Positions 45,846 through 54,711 of a stretch of 64,000 bases of DNA are shown in pieces (the first letter of the stretch is position 1; every line of letters begins with the position of its first letter). Made by a program: the position numbers and the translations under genes. Under the pieces are notes generated by a model. That model saw only the letters and a list, made by a program, of their open reading frames with translations, was not told where the DNA came from and did no database searches. The DNA comes from Hoeflea ulvae. Lineage in GTDB: Bacteria; Pseudomonadota; Alphaproteobacteria; Rhizobiales; Rhizobiaceae. The stretch is from NCBI RefSeq assembly GCF_026619435.1, contig NZ_JAOVZQ010000001.1, positions 2,735,501 through 2,799,500 of the forward strand, written 5' to 3'.

Positions 45846-46673
45846 ATGCTGGAAGCACGAAACATTCATGTCCGTCTTGGCAAGGCAGCCATTCTGCATG
45901 GCGTCGACCTGTCGGCGGCAAAGTCCCAGTTTACCGTGATTATCGGGCCAAACGGCTCGGGCAAGACCACTCTGCTCAAGGCGCTCACCGGTGAAATCGG
46001 GTTCACCGGCACTGTCAGTCTCAACGACATCGACATTTCAAGCGCCCGGCCGATGCAGCTGGCCAGCATGCGTGGCGTGCTGCCGCAGGCGGCCAACCTG
46101 TCCTTTCCCTTCACCGTGCACGAGGTGGTCAGGCTGGGACTGACCATGGGGATACAGACCCAGGTCGATGTTCCGGCGCGGATCCGGCAGGCGCTGGCCG
46201 CGGTCGACATGGAGGGGTTTGGCGGGCGATTGTACCAGGAATTGTCCGGCGGCGAACAGCAGCGGGTGCAACTGGCCCGCGTGTTGGCCCAGGTCTGGGA
46301 GCCGGTGTTTGAGGGTGAGCCCCGCTGCCTGTTTCTCGACGAACCGATTTCCAGTCTCGACATCAAGCATCAGTTGCAGATCATGCAGATCGCCCGGCGA
46401 TATGCCGATGGCGGCGGTGGCGTGGTCGCGATCCTGCATGACCTCAATCTGACCGGGCACTATGCCGATCATGTCGTGCTGATGAACAGGGGCAGGGTCT
46501 ATGCCTCGGGCGCACCGCGGCAGGTTCTTACTGCGGCCAATCTCGAAACGGTCTATGGCTGCCCGATGGCCGTTGGCGACATACCGCCGGGCATGGATTT
46601 CTTCGTGCTGCCACGCATAGGGGCTGCGGTTCAGGCCTCGGGCCCATTGGCTGCAGTCGGAGTGCGGGATTGA
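45846..46673 (+). CDS. hmuV: Heme ABC transporter ATPase HmuV
   Basis: 275 residues. Walker A GPNGSGKTT (about 35-43), Q-loop LPQAANLSFPF, signature LSGGEQQRVQLAR (about 135-147), and Walker B CLFLDEPISSLD. It powers HmuU. It starts one base after the hmuU stop. Its 3' end is convergent with the PLP-enzyme gene, 16 bases apart, with no visible terminator. Confidence 0.93.
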   Translation: MLEARNIHVRLGKAAILHGVDLSAAKSQFTVIIGPNGSGKTTLLKALTGEIGFTGTVSLNDIDISSARPMQLASMRGVLPQAANLSFPFTVHEVVRLGLTMGIQTQVDVPARIRQALAAVDMEGFGGRLYQELSGGEQQRVQLARVLAQVWEPVFEGEPRCLFLDEPISSLDIKHQLQIMQIARRYADGGGGVVAILHDLNLTGHYADHVVLMNRGRVYASGAPRQVLTAANLETVYGCPMAVGDIPPGMDFFVLPRIGAAVQASGPLAAVGVRD

Positions 46674-46689
46674 CGGCAAAAGACCCGGA

Positions 46690-47745
46690 TCAGGCCGTTT
46701 CCGGCCCTTCGGTGGCGAACAACAGGCAGCGCGTATCGGTCCCGGCGGCAAACTGCTTCAGTGCTGCAAGCGGCGCCGCGCCGCTGGGTGTGGTCTCGAT
46801 CCCGTGGCTGGCATATTCACGCGCCGCTGCTGCTGCCTCCTCATTCGTGACCGTGACAAAGACGTCTGCATCGTGGCGCAGCGCCTCGAAGGCAATCAGC
46901 GAGGCATCCTTGCAGTCAAGCCGGCCCATGTTGGATTCCGGCCCCTCGGCACGCGTGAGCCTGCCGGCCTTGACGCTCTGCAGCAGGCAGGGAGCTGCGT
47001 CCGGCTCGACGACAATGATCTGCGGCTTTGTCCGCCAATGCGTGCGGATATGGGCGGCCATTGCCGCAGCCAGTCCGCCGACACCGGCCTGCACGAACAC
47101 GTGTGTCGGCCAGTTTCCGCTTGTCTCAAACGCGCGCCGGCACTCTTCCGCTATCACGGTATAGCCTTCCATGATCAGGGCAGGGCGCTCGATATATCCC
47201 TCCCGGGAACCGTCGGCGAGGAGCAGCCAGCCATTCCGTTCGGCTGCGGCAATCGCATGGTCGACGCTGTCCTCATAGGATCCGTCGACGCGGATGACGT
47301 CGGATCCGGTCTTGCGAATGCGCTCGGCAAAGCCTTCGGGAACTGCGCTCGACAGCACGATGACGCCGCGTGCCCCGAATATCCGCGCGCCGGCTGCGAC
47401 CGACAGGCCGTGATTGCCGGCACTGGCGGTGATGAAGGTCATGGTTGCCGCCGTGGTGCGGGCCTGTTCGCTGTCGAGATCGGGACTGCCCGAGGCGTCG
47501 GCAATCATCTGCGCCACAGCAAAGCCGCCGCCAAGCGCCTTGAAGCTGCCAAGCCCCATCCGCCGGGTTTCATCCTTGACCATCAGTGCGCCAATGCCGA
47601 GTTCAGCGGCAAGATCCGCCATGCTGTGCAAGGGCGTGGGCCGATAGGCCGGGCACTGCTGCAACATCGCCAGCGGACGATCCGGCTCGGTGCGGAACAG
47701 GCGTTTGACGCCCGGCGGGTTCGATCTGGTGTTTTCAAGTCTCAT
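46690..47745 (-). CDS. Fold-type II PLP enzyme, diaminopropionate ammonia-lyase-like
   Basis: 351 residues. The PLP lysine is in KDETRRMGLGSFKALGG (about 57-73), the phosphate loop later in QAGVGGLAAAMAA, and ASAGNHGLSVAAGARIFG binds the cofactor carboxylate region. Similarity of the SFKALGG segment is to 2,3-diaminopropionate ammonia-lyase and threonine dehydratase-like enzymes, but it is about 45 residues shorter than E. coli YgeX. The substrate is not known. It is divergent from an M24 peptidase gene, and a regulator and a racemase-family gene lie beyond, suggesting one small catabolic locus. Confidence 0.82.
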   Translation of the reverse strand: MRLENTRSNPPGVKRLFRTEPDRPLAMLQQCPAYRPTPLHSMADLAAELGIGALMVKDETRRMGLGSFKALGGGFAVAQMIADASGSPDLDSEQARTTAATMTFITASAGNHGLSVAAGARIFGARGVIVLSSAVPEGFAERIRKTGSDVIRVDGSYEDSVDHAIAAAERNGWLLLADGSREGYIERPALIMEGYTVIAEECRRAFETSGNWPTHVFVQAGVGGLAAAMAAHIRTHWRTKPQIIVVEPDAAPCLLQSVKAGRLTRAEGPESNMGRLDCKDASLIAFEALRHDADVFVTVTNEEAAAAAREYASHGIETTPSGAAPLAALKQFAAGTDTRCLLFATEGPETA

Positions 47746-47958
47746 GGCCGCAGGATAGGCCAGCCCTTCGACCGCAAACCATCAAAATTTCGGTCGCTAT
47801 GAGAAAATGCGGCACATAGCGTCAGCGTACTGATGCTTCCCGGTCAGGCGAAACCAGCATACTCTGTCCGATAGTCCCGTGCCGCAAAGCCGCCAAGTCT
47901 GGTAGAGAAGCGGCGCGCGGACGCATGAAACCAGGACTCCGGCCTGAATGCGAGTGTC

Positions 47959-49161
47959 ATGAGCGAGAATTACGATCCTGCACCTGCCGACGATCATGTT
48001 CCCGCCCGCGGCTTTCCTCCGGCGGAATTCGAAGCGCGCCTGAGCCGCGCACAGACGGCGATGGCGGCGGCGGGGCTCGACGGGCTGTTGCTGACCACCG
48101 AAGCGGAATTTCGCTATTTCACCGGTTTCCTGTCCCGCTTCTGGCTGAGCCCGACGCGGCCCTGGTTCCTGCTGGTGCCGGCATCCGGCAATCCCGTCGC
48201 GGTGGTGCCATCGATCGGCCGCGCCTGTCTGCAGGCCACCTGGCTCGATGATGTGCGCTGCTGGGAGTCACCGCAGCCGCAGGATGAAGGCGTCTCGGCT
48301 CTGGCGGATGCACTGCGCGAGCTCTTCGGGCCGAACGCCCGCATCGGCATGCCGGAAGGGCCGGAAACGCATCTGCGCATGCCGCTGGGCGATTACCGCC
48401 GCCTGCAGGCGCAGCTGCCCGGCATCGCGTTTGCCGATGCAACTGGCGTGATCAAGAGCCTGCGGATGATCAAGTCGCCGGCCGAAGTGGAAAAAATCGC
48501 CCGTGCCTGCACAATCGTCTCCGATGTATTCGAGGCCTTGCCGGAGATGCTGGTGGCGGGAATGAGCGAGATCGAGATCTTTCGCCGTTTCAAGATCGCC
48601 TGCCTGGAGCGCGGCATTGACGATGTCGACTATCTGGTGGGCGGCGCGGGGCCGGGCGGTTACACGGATATCATCTCGCCGCCATCGCCGCGCCCTGTGC
48701 GCGCCGGCGATATCCTGATGCTTGATACCGGCGCGGTCTTCGACGGCTATTTCTGTGATTTTGACCGCAATTTCGCCTTTGGCCATGTGCCCGAGCATGC
48801 CGGCAAAGCCTATCGCGTGCTGCTGGATGCCGCCGAGGCCGGGCTGCAGGCCGCGCGACCGGATGCAACCTGCGCCGAGCTTCACCGCGCTATGCAGGGC
48901 GTCATCGACGCGGAGTTTGCCGGCGGCAGCGGCGTCGGCCGGATGGGCCATGGCCTCGGCATGCAACTGACCGAATGGCCGTCAATCACACCCGATGACC
49001 ACACCGTGCTGCAACCCGGCATGGTGCTGACACTTGAGCCGTCGCTCGATCTCGCAGCCGGCCGGATGATGGTGCATGAAGAAAACCTGGTGGTGACTGC
49101 CGATGGCGCAAAGCTATTGACCCGGCCCGCGCCGCAATCCATGCCCGTCATCCCCGCCTGA
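47959..49161 (+). CDS. M24-family metallopeptidase (Xaa-Pro/ectoine-hydrolase-like)
   Basis: 400 residues. An N-terminal creatinase-like domain (about 25-160) is followed by a pita-bread domain with metal ligands visible: LDTGAVFDGYFCDFDRNF (two Asp), GHGLGMQL (His), LEPSLD (Glu) and VHEENLVV (Glu). The family includes prolidases, creatinases and DoeA/EutD ectoine hydrolases. Without the other ectoine genes the substrate stays open; context suggests a modified amino acid or amide. The 213-base divergent gap to the PLP gene (47746-47958) shows a CGACCG/CGGTCG dyad but no gene. Confidence 0.85.
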   Translation: MSENYDPAPADDHVPARGFPPAEFEARLSRAQTAMAAAGLDGLLLTTEAEFRYFTGFLSRFWLSPTRPWFLLVPASGNPVAVVPSIGRACLQATWLDDVRCWESPQPQDEGVSALADALRELFGPNARIGMPEGPETHLRMPLGDYRRLQAQLPGIAFADATGVIKSLRMIKSPAEVEKIARACTIVSDVFEALPEMLVAGMSEIEIFRRFKIACLERGIDDVDYLVGGAGPGGYTDIISPPSPRPVRAGDILMLDTGAVFDGYFCDFDRNFAFGHVPEHAGKAYRVLLDAAEAGLQAARPDATCAELHRAMQGVIDAEFAGGSGVGRMGHGLGMQLTEWPSITPDDHTVLQPGMVLTLEPSLDLAAGRMMVHEENLVVTADGAKLLTRPAPQSMPVIPA

Positions 49162-49183
49162 ATGCGGCGAGCCCCGCCACCGC

Positions 49184-49645
49184 TCAGTCCAGCGGCACAT
49201 CCAGGCCAACCTTGGTGCGGTCCATGACCACCGATGTGCGGAAGCGCTTGACGTTGGAATCCTGGAAGAACAGCCGGTGGGTCAGCTGCTCGTAATCCTC
49301 CATGTCCCTCGCCAGTGCGATCAGCGCGAAATCGGCTTCACCGGTGACATAATAGCATTGCTGCACCTGCGGCTCGGCTCTGGCCTTGCGGCGGAACGCG
49401 TCGATCTGGTCGATGCGTTCATGCTCGAGCTCGACAAGGATCAGGAAGGTCATCGCATAGCCGACCGACTTCGGATTGATCAACGCGCACTCCGCCATGA
49501 TCGTGCCGTCCGATTTCATGGTGCGAATGCGGCGCTGCACGGTGGCAACCGACAGGCCGGTTTCCACCGCGATGGTTTCCAGCCTTTCGCGCGAATTGGC
49601 CTGCAACATGCGCAGGATCGTCTGATCCGATTTCGGGATTTTCAT
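49184..49645 (-). CDS. Lrp/AsnC-family regulator
   Basis: 153 residues: N-terminal helix-turn-helix (QTILRMLQANSRERLETIAV and LSVATVQRRIRTM, about 7-45) and a RAM domain that binds an amino-acid effector (about 65-150; CYYVTGEADFALIALARD). It lies between the M24 peptidase and racemase-family genes and is divergent from the latter, so it probably regulates this locus in response to its substrate. GAAGG lies 6 bases before the start. Confidence 0.88.
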   Translation of the reverse strand: MKIPKSDQTILRMLQANSRERLETIAVETGLSVATVQRRIRTMKSDGTIMAECALINPKSVGYAMTFLILVELEHERIDQIDAFRRKARAEPQVQQCYYVTGEADFALIALARDMEDYEQLTHRLFFQDSNVKRFRTSVVMDRTKVGLDVPLD

Positions 49646-49760
49646 GCTGCCTTCACTCGGTCAACCTGGCCGCGGTGATGATGGAAATTCTCACATCACC
49701 CGGGCATTTCGGGAATATCCGTCACTGTTCTTTGCTAGCATGATATTCAGCATTACGCGG

Positions 49761-49789
49761 CAAGGAATTGTCAAAGGCCAATTGCCTTG
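49761..49789. promoter_or_regulatory. Imperfect palindrome between the Lrp and racemase genes
   Basis: CAAGGAATTG (49761-49770) mirrors CAATTGCCTTG (49779-49789) with one extra base, about 55 bases before the racemase start. This is the expected place for an Lrp-type operator. Binding is inferred. Confidence 0.4.
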
Positions 49790-49842
49790 TTCCCGGTGTG
49801 ACAGCTCCGGCTTGGATTTCGGGTCTTGAGAGGTAGCCGACA

Positions 49843-50631
49843 ATGGCAATGGCATTTGAAACCGAGCGCCGCGACGAGGCCCGTCTGGGACTGGTTGTTC
49901 TGCAGGCCGACGAAACAATCGAGACCGAGTTTCGCCGGATCATGCCACAGGCGGCGACACTGCATGTCTCACGGGTGCCGAGCGGCCGGGAGGTGACGAC
50001 CGAAAGCCTGGCTGCCATGGCCGATCATATCGGACAGAGCGCGAAGCTGTTTCCCGCGTCTGTCAGCTTTGACGCCGTCGGCTATGGCTGCACCTCCGGA
50101 ACCTCGGTGATCGGCATCGACCGCGTCGGCGAACTTGTCCGTTCTGGCACCACCGCCAGAGCGGTGACCGAGCCGATTTCGGCGCTGATGGCCGCCTGCC
50201 GGCATTTCGGCCTGGCGCGCCTGGCGTTTCTGTCGCCCTATGTCGAGGAGGTCTCAACCGGCATGCGCGCGGTGCTGGCGCAAAACGGCATCCGGACGCC
50301 GGTCTTCGGCTCGTTCGAAACCGGCGAGGAAGCGGTGGTCGCCCGGATTGCCCCGGCGTCCATCCTTGAGGCCGCCGTGCAACTCGGAAGTGACCCGGAT
50401 GCGGAAGCGGTCTTCATCTCCTGTACCAATCTACGTACGCTCGACGTACTTTCCGCAACTGAAGAGAGGCTGGGAAAGCCGGTTTTGTCCAGCAACCAGG
50501 TGCTGGCCTGGCACATGTGCCGGCTTTCAGGCATTGCGCCAGCTCAGACCGGGTTCGGCAAGCTTTTGTCGGGCTGCAGTCAAGGAGATGCAGTCACTTC
50601 GGCCGCGACGGATCCGCTTCAAACCGCCTGA
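49843..50631 (+). CDS. Asp/Glu racemase superfamily protein (maleate isomerase/EutA-like)
   Basis: 262 residues. Two conserved cysteines are present in GYGCTSGTSVIG (about 84-95) and FISCTNLRTL (about 190-200), matching the paired catalytic Cys of maleate isomerase, arylmalonate decarboxylase and EutA proteins. It does not carry enough to choose among racemase, isomerase or decarboxylase. GAGAGG lies 9 bases upstream. The 3' end overlaps the convergent mocA-like gene by 38 bases. Confidence 0.83.
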   Translation: MAMAFETERRDEARLGLVVLQADETIETEFRRIMPQAATLHVSRVPSGREVTTESLAAMADHIGQSAKLFPASVSFDAVGYGCTSGTSVIGIDRVGELVRSGTTARAVTEPISALMAACRHFGLARLAFLSPYVEEVSTGMRAVLAQNGIRTPVFGSFETGEEAVVARIAPASILEAAVQLGSDPDAEAVFISCTNLRTLDVLSATEERLGKPVLSSNQVLAWHMCRLSGIAPAQTGFGKLLSGCSQGDAVTSAATDPLQTA

Positions 50632-51199
50632 GGTCGTCCAGAGTGTCGAGATCGGTGAAAAAGGCAGGGCTATCAAAGCTCACCGGATTGACCTTGTCGG
50701 GATTGTCGCGGGTGAATTTGCGGCAGCCGGGATTTGCCCTGTCCGCCATCAGCGCAGCTTTCAACAGATGCGGGATGACCAGCGGATTGCCGCGATCGGT
50801 GCCATGGACCGGTATCGTGATGCGGCTGCGGTCGCTGGCCCGGTGCGCCTTGAGAAGCAATGTCAGTGCCTGGGCGTCCAGCAAGGGTTGATCGCCCAGA
50901 ACAATCAAGGTCGTCTCTGCCTGCGGGGCGGCTTTCAGTCCCGCCACCACCGAGCCTGCCTGTCCGGCAGCGTAATCCGGATTGTGGATGAACCTGACAT
51001 TCAGGCCGGCAAGCGCCTGCACGATCATGGCTGCCTGGTGACCGGTCACGACGGTCACCGGCGCATCGCAGACCGCCGCACAGGCCGAGACCGTGGCGCG
51101 GATCATCGCGGTGCCGTTGATCTCGATCAGCAGCTTGTTGACGTCTCCCATCCGGCGCGACAGGCCAGCCGCCAGAACGATCGCCGCCGTGTCATGCAT
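50594..51199 (-). CDS. mocA: MocA-like molybdopterin nucleotidyltransferase
   Basis: About 201 residues. The NTP-transferase signature VLAAGLSRRMGDVNKLL (about 8-24) and the acidic LGDQPL motif (about 98-103) are present. MocA adds CMP to molybdopterin, making the cytosine dinucleotide cofactor that CO dehydrogenase uses, which fits its place at the end of the cox cluster. ATG 51199 has AGGAG 7 bases upstream; ATG 51214 overlaps the coxG stop and is also possible. Confidence 0.85.
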   Translation of the reverse strand: MHDTAAIVLAAGLSRRMGDVNKLLIEINGTAMIRATVSACAAVCDAPVTVVTGHQAAMIVQALAGLNVRFIHNPDYAAGQAGSVVAGLKAAPQAETTLIVLGDQPLLDAQALTLLLKAHRASDRSRITIPVHGTDRGNPLVIPHLLKAALMADRANPGCRKFTRDNPDKVNPVSFDSPAFFTDLDTLDDLRRFEADPSRPK

Positions 51200-51210
51200 C
51201 GCATCGCTCC

Positions 51211-51795
51211 TCATATCTCCGGTCGCGGCCGCCCCGCCGGGCTGGCCGCGCCGACCGGGGCTTCGTCAGCTCTCAGAGCGAGATCGCGCAAGCGGCCAAC
51301 CCAGCCCTTCTTCTCCGCGACCTCTTCCGGCTCCGCTGCTTCAGCGGGTTGTTGCGGGCCGACAATCTCGCTGAATTTTTCGAAGAAATCGCCGGCCAGT
51401 TTCTTGGCCGTGCCGTCAATCAGCCGGCTGCCGAGCTGGGCTATCTTGCCGCCGATCTGGGCTTGGACGTCATAATTGAGTATGGTGGCGTCGTCGCCAT
51501 CGGCAACCAGATCGACCTTCGCACCGCCCTTGGCAAAACCGGCCATGCCGCCAGAACCTTCGCCGCTGATGGTGTAGCCGTTTGGCGGATCGAGATCCGA
51601 CAGCGTTACCTTGCCGGCAAAGCTGGCTTTCACCGGGCCGACGCGCAAGGTCACCTTGGCGTTCATCTCGGTGTCCGAGGTCTTCTCGATGGACTGGCAA
51701 CCGGGAATGCATTGCCGCAGGACGTCGACATCGTTGAGTGCGGCATAAACCACTTCGCGAGAAGCTTCGATGCGCTGTGATCCGTTCATTTCCAT
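51211..51795 (-). CDS. coxG: CoxG, SRPBCC-family CO dehydrogenase accessory protein
   Basis: 194 residues. The CoxG/SRPBCC domain covers about 1-145 (VVYAALNDVDVLRQCIPGC, GKVTLSDLDPPNGYTISGEG, GKIAQLGSRLIDGTAKKLA), followed by an acidic linker and a basic C-terminal tail. CoxG is thought to help anchor or recruit CO dehydrogenase to the membrane. It follows coxF by 14 bases. Confidence 0.9.
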   Translation of the reverse strand: MEMNGSQRIEASREVVYAALNDVDVLRQCIPGCQSIEKTSDTEMNAKVTLRVGPVKASFAGKVTLSDLDPPNGYTISGEGSGGMAGFAKGGAKVDLVADGDDATILNYDVQAQIGGKIAQLGSRLIDGTAKKLAGDFFEKFSEIVGPQQPAEAAEPEEVAEKKGWVGRLRDLALRADEAPVGAASPAGRPRPEI

Positions 51796-51809
51796 CTGAT
51801 CTGTCCTTG

Positions 51810-52634
51810 TCAGAGTGTGCGTTGGCCGCGGCGGCGGATTTCGATCATTTCCGCCACGATCGAGAACGCGATTTCGTCAGGCGTGATGGCACCGATATCG
51901 ATGCCCGCCGGCGCATGAATGGTTTCAAGCTGTGATGATGATACACCGGATTTGGCCAGTTCGGTTTTCAGGGCGGCAGCCTTTTTGCGCGACCCGACAA
52001 AGGCCAGATATTTGGACGGCACCTCCACCGCGGCCTTGAGTGCAGCGCTGTCGCCGCGCCCCTGGGTGGCGATCACCACATAGTCGCGCTCGCTGCCATC
52101 GGCCGGAATCGCGTAACCGTCGATCAGGCGGTCGGTCTCGCCGAAACCGGTGTGATCGGCCGCAGGCGCACACACGGTGATGAAGAACCCCATGCGCCGG
52201 GCCAGATCGGCCAGCGCAATGGCAACCGGCGAGGCGCCGCAGATCAGCAGGTTCGGCCGCGGCAGCACCGGCTCGACAAACACATCCATGGTTCCCTGGC
52301 TCGGGCACATGTTCTTGGCGTAGACGACCCCATCACGGGTTTCGCCGGATTTGACCTGATGCTCGCTCAGTCGCTCGTCGGGCTGGATGCTGACAAGCCG
52401 CGACTGGCCGTCGACAAGCGCCTCGCGTGCGGCCCTGAGCACGGCGCCGCGGGCGCATCCGCCGCCGATCCAGCCCTCCGTGATGGTTCCGTCGGCGCGG
52501 ATCACCGCCTTGGCGCCGGCCTTGGCCGCCGTCACCGACACCGTACGCACCACGGTTGCCAGCGCAAACGGTTCGCCCTTCGATTTGTAATCGCTGATCA
52601 GATCGAGAATGTCGGATTGCCGCGGCATGGTCAT
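51810..52634 (-). CDS. coxF: CoxF, XdhC-family maturation protein
   Basis: 274 residues. The N-terminal XdhC/CoxI domain has FALATVVRTVSVTAAKAGAK and GWIGGGCARGAV (about 53-64, with Cys); the C-terminal Rossmann domain begins LLICGASPVAIALADLARRMG (about 128-148). XdhC-type proteins bind the molybdenum cofactor and help its sulfuration and insertion. The start overlaps the coxE stop (ATGA). The alphaproteobacterial cox order D-E-F-G is kept. Confidence 0.88.
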   Translation of the reverse strand: MTMPRQSDILDLISDYKSKGEPFALATVVRTVSVTAAKAGAKAVIRADGTITEGWIGGGCARGAVLRAAREALVDGQSRLVSIQPDERLSEHQVKSGETRDGVVYAKNMCPSQGTMDVFVEPVLPRPNLLICGASPVAIALADLARRMGFFITVCAPAADHTGFGETDRLIDGYAIPADGSERDYVVIATQGRGDSAALKAAVEVPSKYLAFVGSRKKAAALKTELAKSGVSSSQLETIHAPAGIDIGAITPDEIAFSIVAEMIEIRRRGQRTL

Positions 52635-53818
52635 ATCCTTGCCAGATAGGGTTCAAGGGCTTCGAGACTGTCGAGATTGTGGGCCGGGGCGAACAGGTCG
52701 ATATGGGGCAGGGCCGCTTTCATGCCGGCAGCCTCCGGCGCATAGCCCTGCCAGCCGATCATCGGATTGAGCCAGGCAATGCGGCGGCAGCGGCGGCGCA
52801 ATGCCTGCATCTCGACACCGAGATTTTCAGCCGGACCGGTGTCGTAGCCGTCCGAGACGATCATCACGCAGGTGCGCGAATGAATGCAGCGCTTGGCGTG
52901 CCAGCGGTTGAAGGTGGCGAGGCTTTCGCCGATGCGGGTTCCGCCGCCGGTGCCTTGAGCCAGCAACGACATGCGTTCCATGGCGCGCTGCGGATTGCGT
53001 TCTTTCAGCGCTGGCGAGATGTGGATCAGGCGGGTGTGGAAGACGAAGGCTTCGGCTTCGCGAAAACTGTCGAGCACGCCGTGCATGAAACGCAGGAAGA
53101 CAGCCGAATAGAGGTTCATCGAGCCCGATGCATCAAGCAGCACGACGAGGCGCAGCGGCTTGTCCTTGCGCTTGCGCCGCACCAGCTCCAGCGGCGTGCC
53201 GCCATGGGCGATGCTCTTGTGGATGGTCCGGCGTAGATCCAGCCGTTGACCGGAGCGCCGTGCATGCATCCTGCGCGTCAGCCGCGCACGCATGCTCCTG
53301 GCCAGGCGTTCGGCAAGCTGATGTGCCGCCTCCAGATCCTCGGGCTGGGTGAGGTGGCGGAAATCGGTTTTCGACAACAGCTCCGTGCGGGACGCGCCTT
53401 CGCGCTTGGACTGGCCGGTTTCGGACACTTCGCTGCCTTCGCCGCGCTCGACATGGTCGGCCTGGTCGCTTTCGCCAAAGCCGCGCTGGCCCGCTGCCTG
53501 GGTCTGCAGACCGGGCGGCGATGTCTGCGGTGCGCCGGAGATGCGGGTTGCCGACTTCATTCCGCGTTGGAGCCAGTACGCGTCGAACAGCTCGTCGAAT
53601 TTCTGCCAGTCGGATTGCCGGCTGCAGAACAGGGCTCTCAAGGCCGGCCGCAAGCGCGAGGGGCGTGCGGCATCCGGGCTTGCCAGTACCGTCAGCGCAT
53701 CCCGGGTTTCGGCCAGGCCAACAACGAAACCGTTATCGCGCAGAACATGGACGAAGCCATTGAGCTTTGTCCTCGCACCTGCTCCAATCGGGTTTTCCAT
53801 TTCCAGGGCGGCGCTCAT
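52631..53818 (-). CDS. coxE: CoxE, von Willebrand A domain maturation protein
   Basis: 395 residues. The C-terminal half is a VWA domain with a complete MIDAS start, LLDASGSMNLYS (about 225-236), and a later TGGGTRIGE. The N-terminal half is basic and helical with a charged linker. With the AAA+ CoxD it completes the [CuSMoO2] active site. ATG 53818 follows the coxD stop by one base and is preferred to an ATG 18 bases further upstream. Confidence 0.9.
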   Translation of the reverse strand: MSAALEMENPIGAGARTKLNGFVHVLRDNGFVVGLAETRDALTVLASPDAARPSRLRPALRALFCSRQSDWQKFDELFDAYWLQRGMKSATRISGAPQTSPPGLQTQAAGQRGFGESDQADHVERGEGSEVSETGQSKREGASRTELLSKTDFRHLTQPEDLEAAHQLAERLARSMRARLTRRMHARRSGQRLDLRRTIHKSIAHGGTPLELVRRKRKDKPLRLVVLLDASGSMNLYSAVFLRFMHGVLDSFREAEAFVFHTRLIHISPALKERNPQRAMERMSLLAQGTGGGTRIGESLATFNRWHAKRCIHSRTCVMIVSDGYDTGPAENLGVEMQALRRRCRRIAWLNPMIGWQGYAPEAAGMKAALPHIDLFAPAHNLDSLEALEPYLARI

Positions 53819-53819
53819 C

Positions 53820-54695
53820 TCAGGCCACCTTGCCAAGCAGCCGGTCGGAGACTTCGCGGGTCATGCGCGCTGTGTCCTCGGCGGTCTTGATCAGGCACAT
53901 CAGCGTCTCGTGTACGGTTTCCGGATCGTCGCGCAGGTGGCGGATCTCCAGCCCGGCAAGGGTCGCCGCCCAGTCCAGCGTTTCGGCGACACCAGGAGAC
54001 TTGCGCAGATCTTCCTTGCGGATCAGGCTGACCATATTGGCGATCTGCAGCGCCAGATCGGTGTCGATGCCGGGAAGGCGCGACAGGATGATCCGGGCTT
54101 CGCGATCGACATCGGGATAGTCGACATAATGATAGAGACAGCGCCGGCGGAGCGCATCACTGAGCTCGCGGGTGCCGTTCGACGTCAGGATGACGCGGGG
54201 AATGGTGGTCGCCGTGATGGTCCCGAGTTCGGGGATGGAAACCTGAAAATCCGACAGCAGTTCGAGCAGAAAGGCCTCGAATTCCTCATCCGCCCGGTCG
54301 ACCTCGTCGATCAGCAGCACGGCGGGCTTGTCCTGCCGGATCGCGGCCAGCAACGGCCGTTCCAGCAGATAGGTCTCGCTGAAAATGTGTTCTTCCACAG
54401 CCGAGGCATCACTGCCTTCGCGCGCCTTGATGGCGAGCAACTGCCGCTGGTAGTTCCACTCATAAAGGGCTGCGCTCTGGTCGAGCCCTTCATAGCATTG
54501 CAGCCGGATCAGCCTGGTGTCGTGGGCATGCGCCAGAGCGCGCGCCACTTCGGTCTTGCCGACGCCTGCCTCGCCCTCGAGCAGCAGCGGCCGCTTGAGG
54601 CTTTCCATCAGCCACAAAGCCATCGCCAGGTCGCGATCGGGAATGTACCCGACCGCGGCCAGTTGTGTGGCGACCTGTTCCTGCGGGATCCTCAC
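53820..54695 (-). CDS. coxD: CoxD, MoxR-family AAA+ chaperone
   Basis: 291 residues. Walker A LLLEGEAGVGKTEVA (about 37-51), Walker B VLLIDEVDRADEEF (about 110-123) and sensor 1 LTSNGTREL are clear. CoxD unfolds or remodels apo-CO dehydrogenase so that sulfur and copper can be added to the Mo site. The start is GTG 54695, with GAGGAA 6 bases upstream and the expected length; ATG codons upstream lie within the coxL 3' end in another frame. Confidence 0.9.
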   Translation of the reverse strand: MRIPQEQVATQLAAVGYIPDRDLAMALWLMESLKRPLLLEGEAGVGKTEVARALAHAHDTRLIRLQCYEGLDQSAALYEWNYQRQLLAIKAREGSDASAVEEHIFSETYLLERPLLAAIRQDKPAVLLIDEVDRADEEFEAFLLELLSDFQVSIPELGTITATTIPRVILTSNGTRELSDALRRRCLYHYVDYPDVDREARIILSRLPGIDTDLALQIANMVSLIRKEDLRKSPGVAETLDWAATLAGLEIRHLRDDPETVHETLMCLIKTAEDTARMTREVSDRLLGKVA

Positions 54696-54711
54696 CGGAA
54701 TTTCCTCGACA

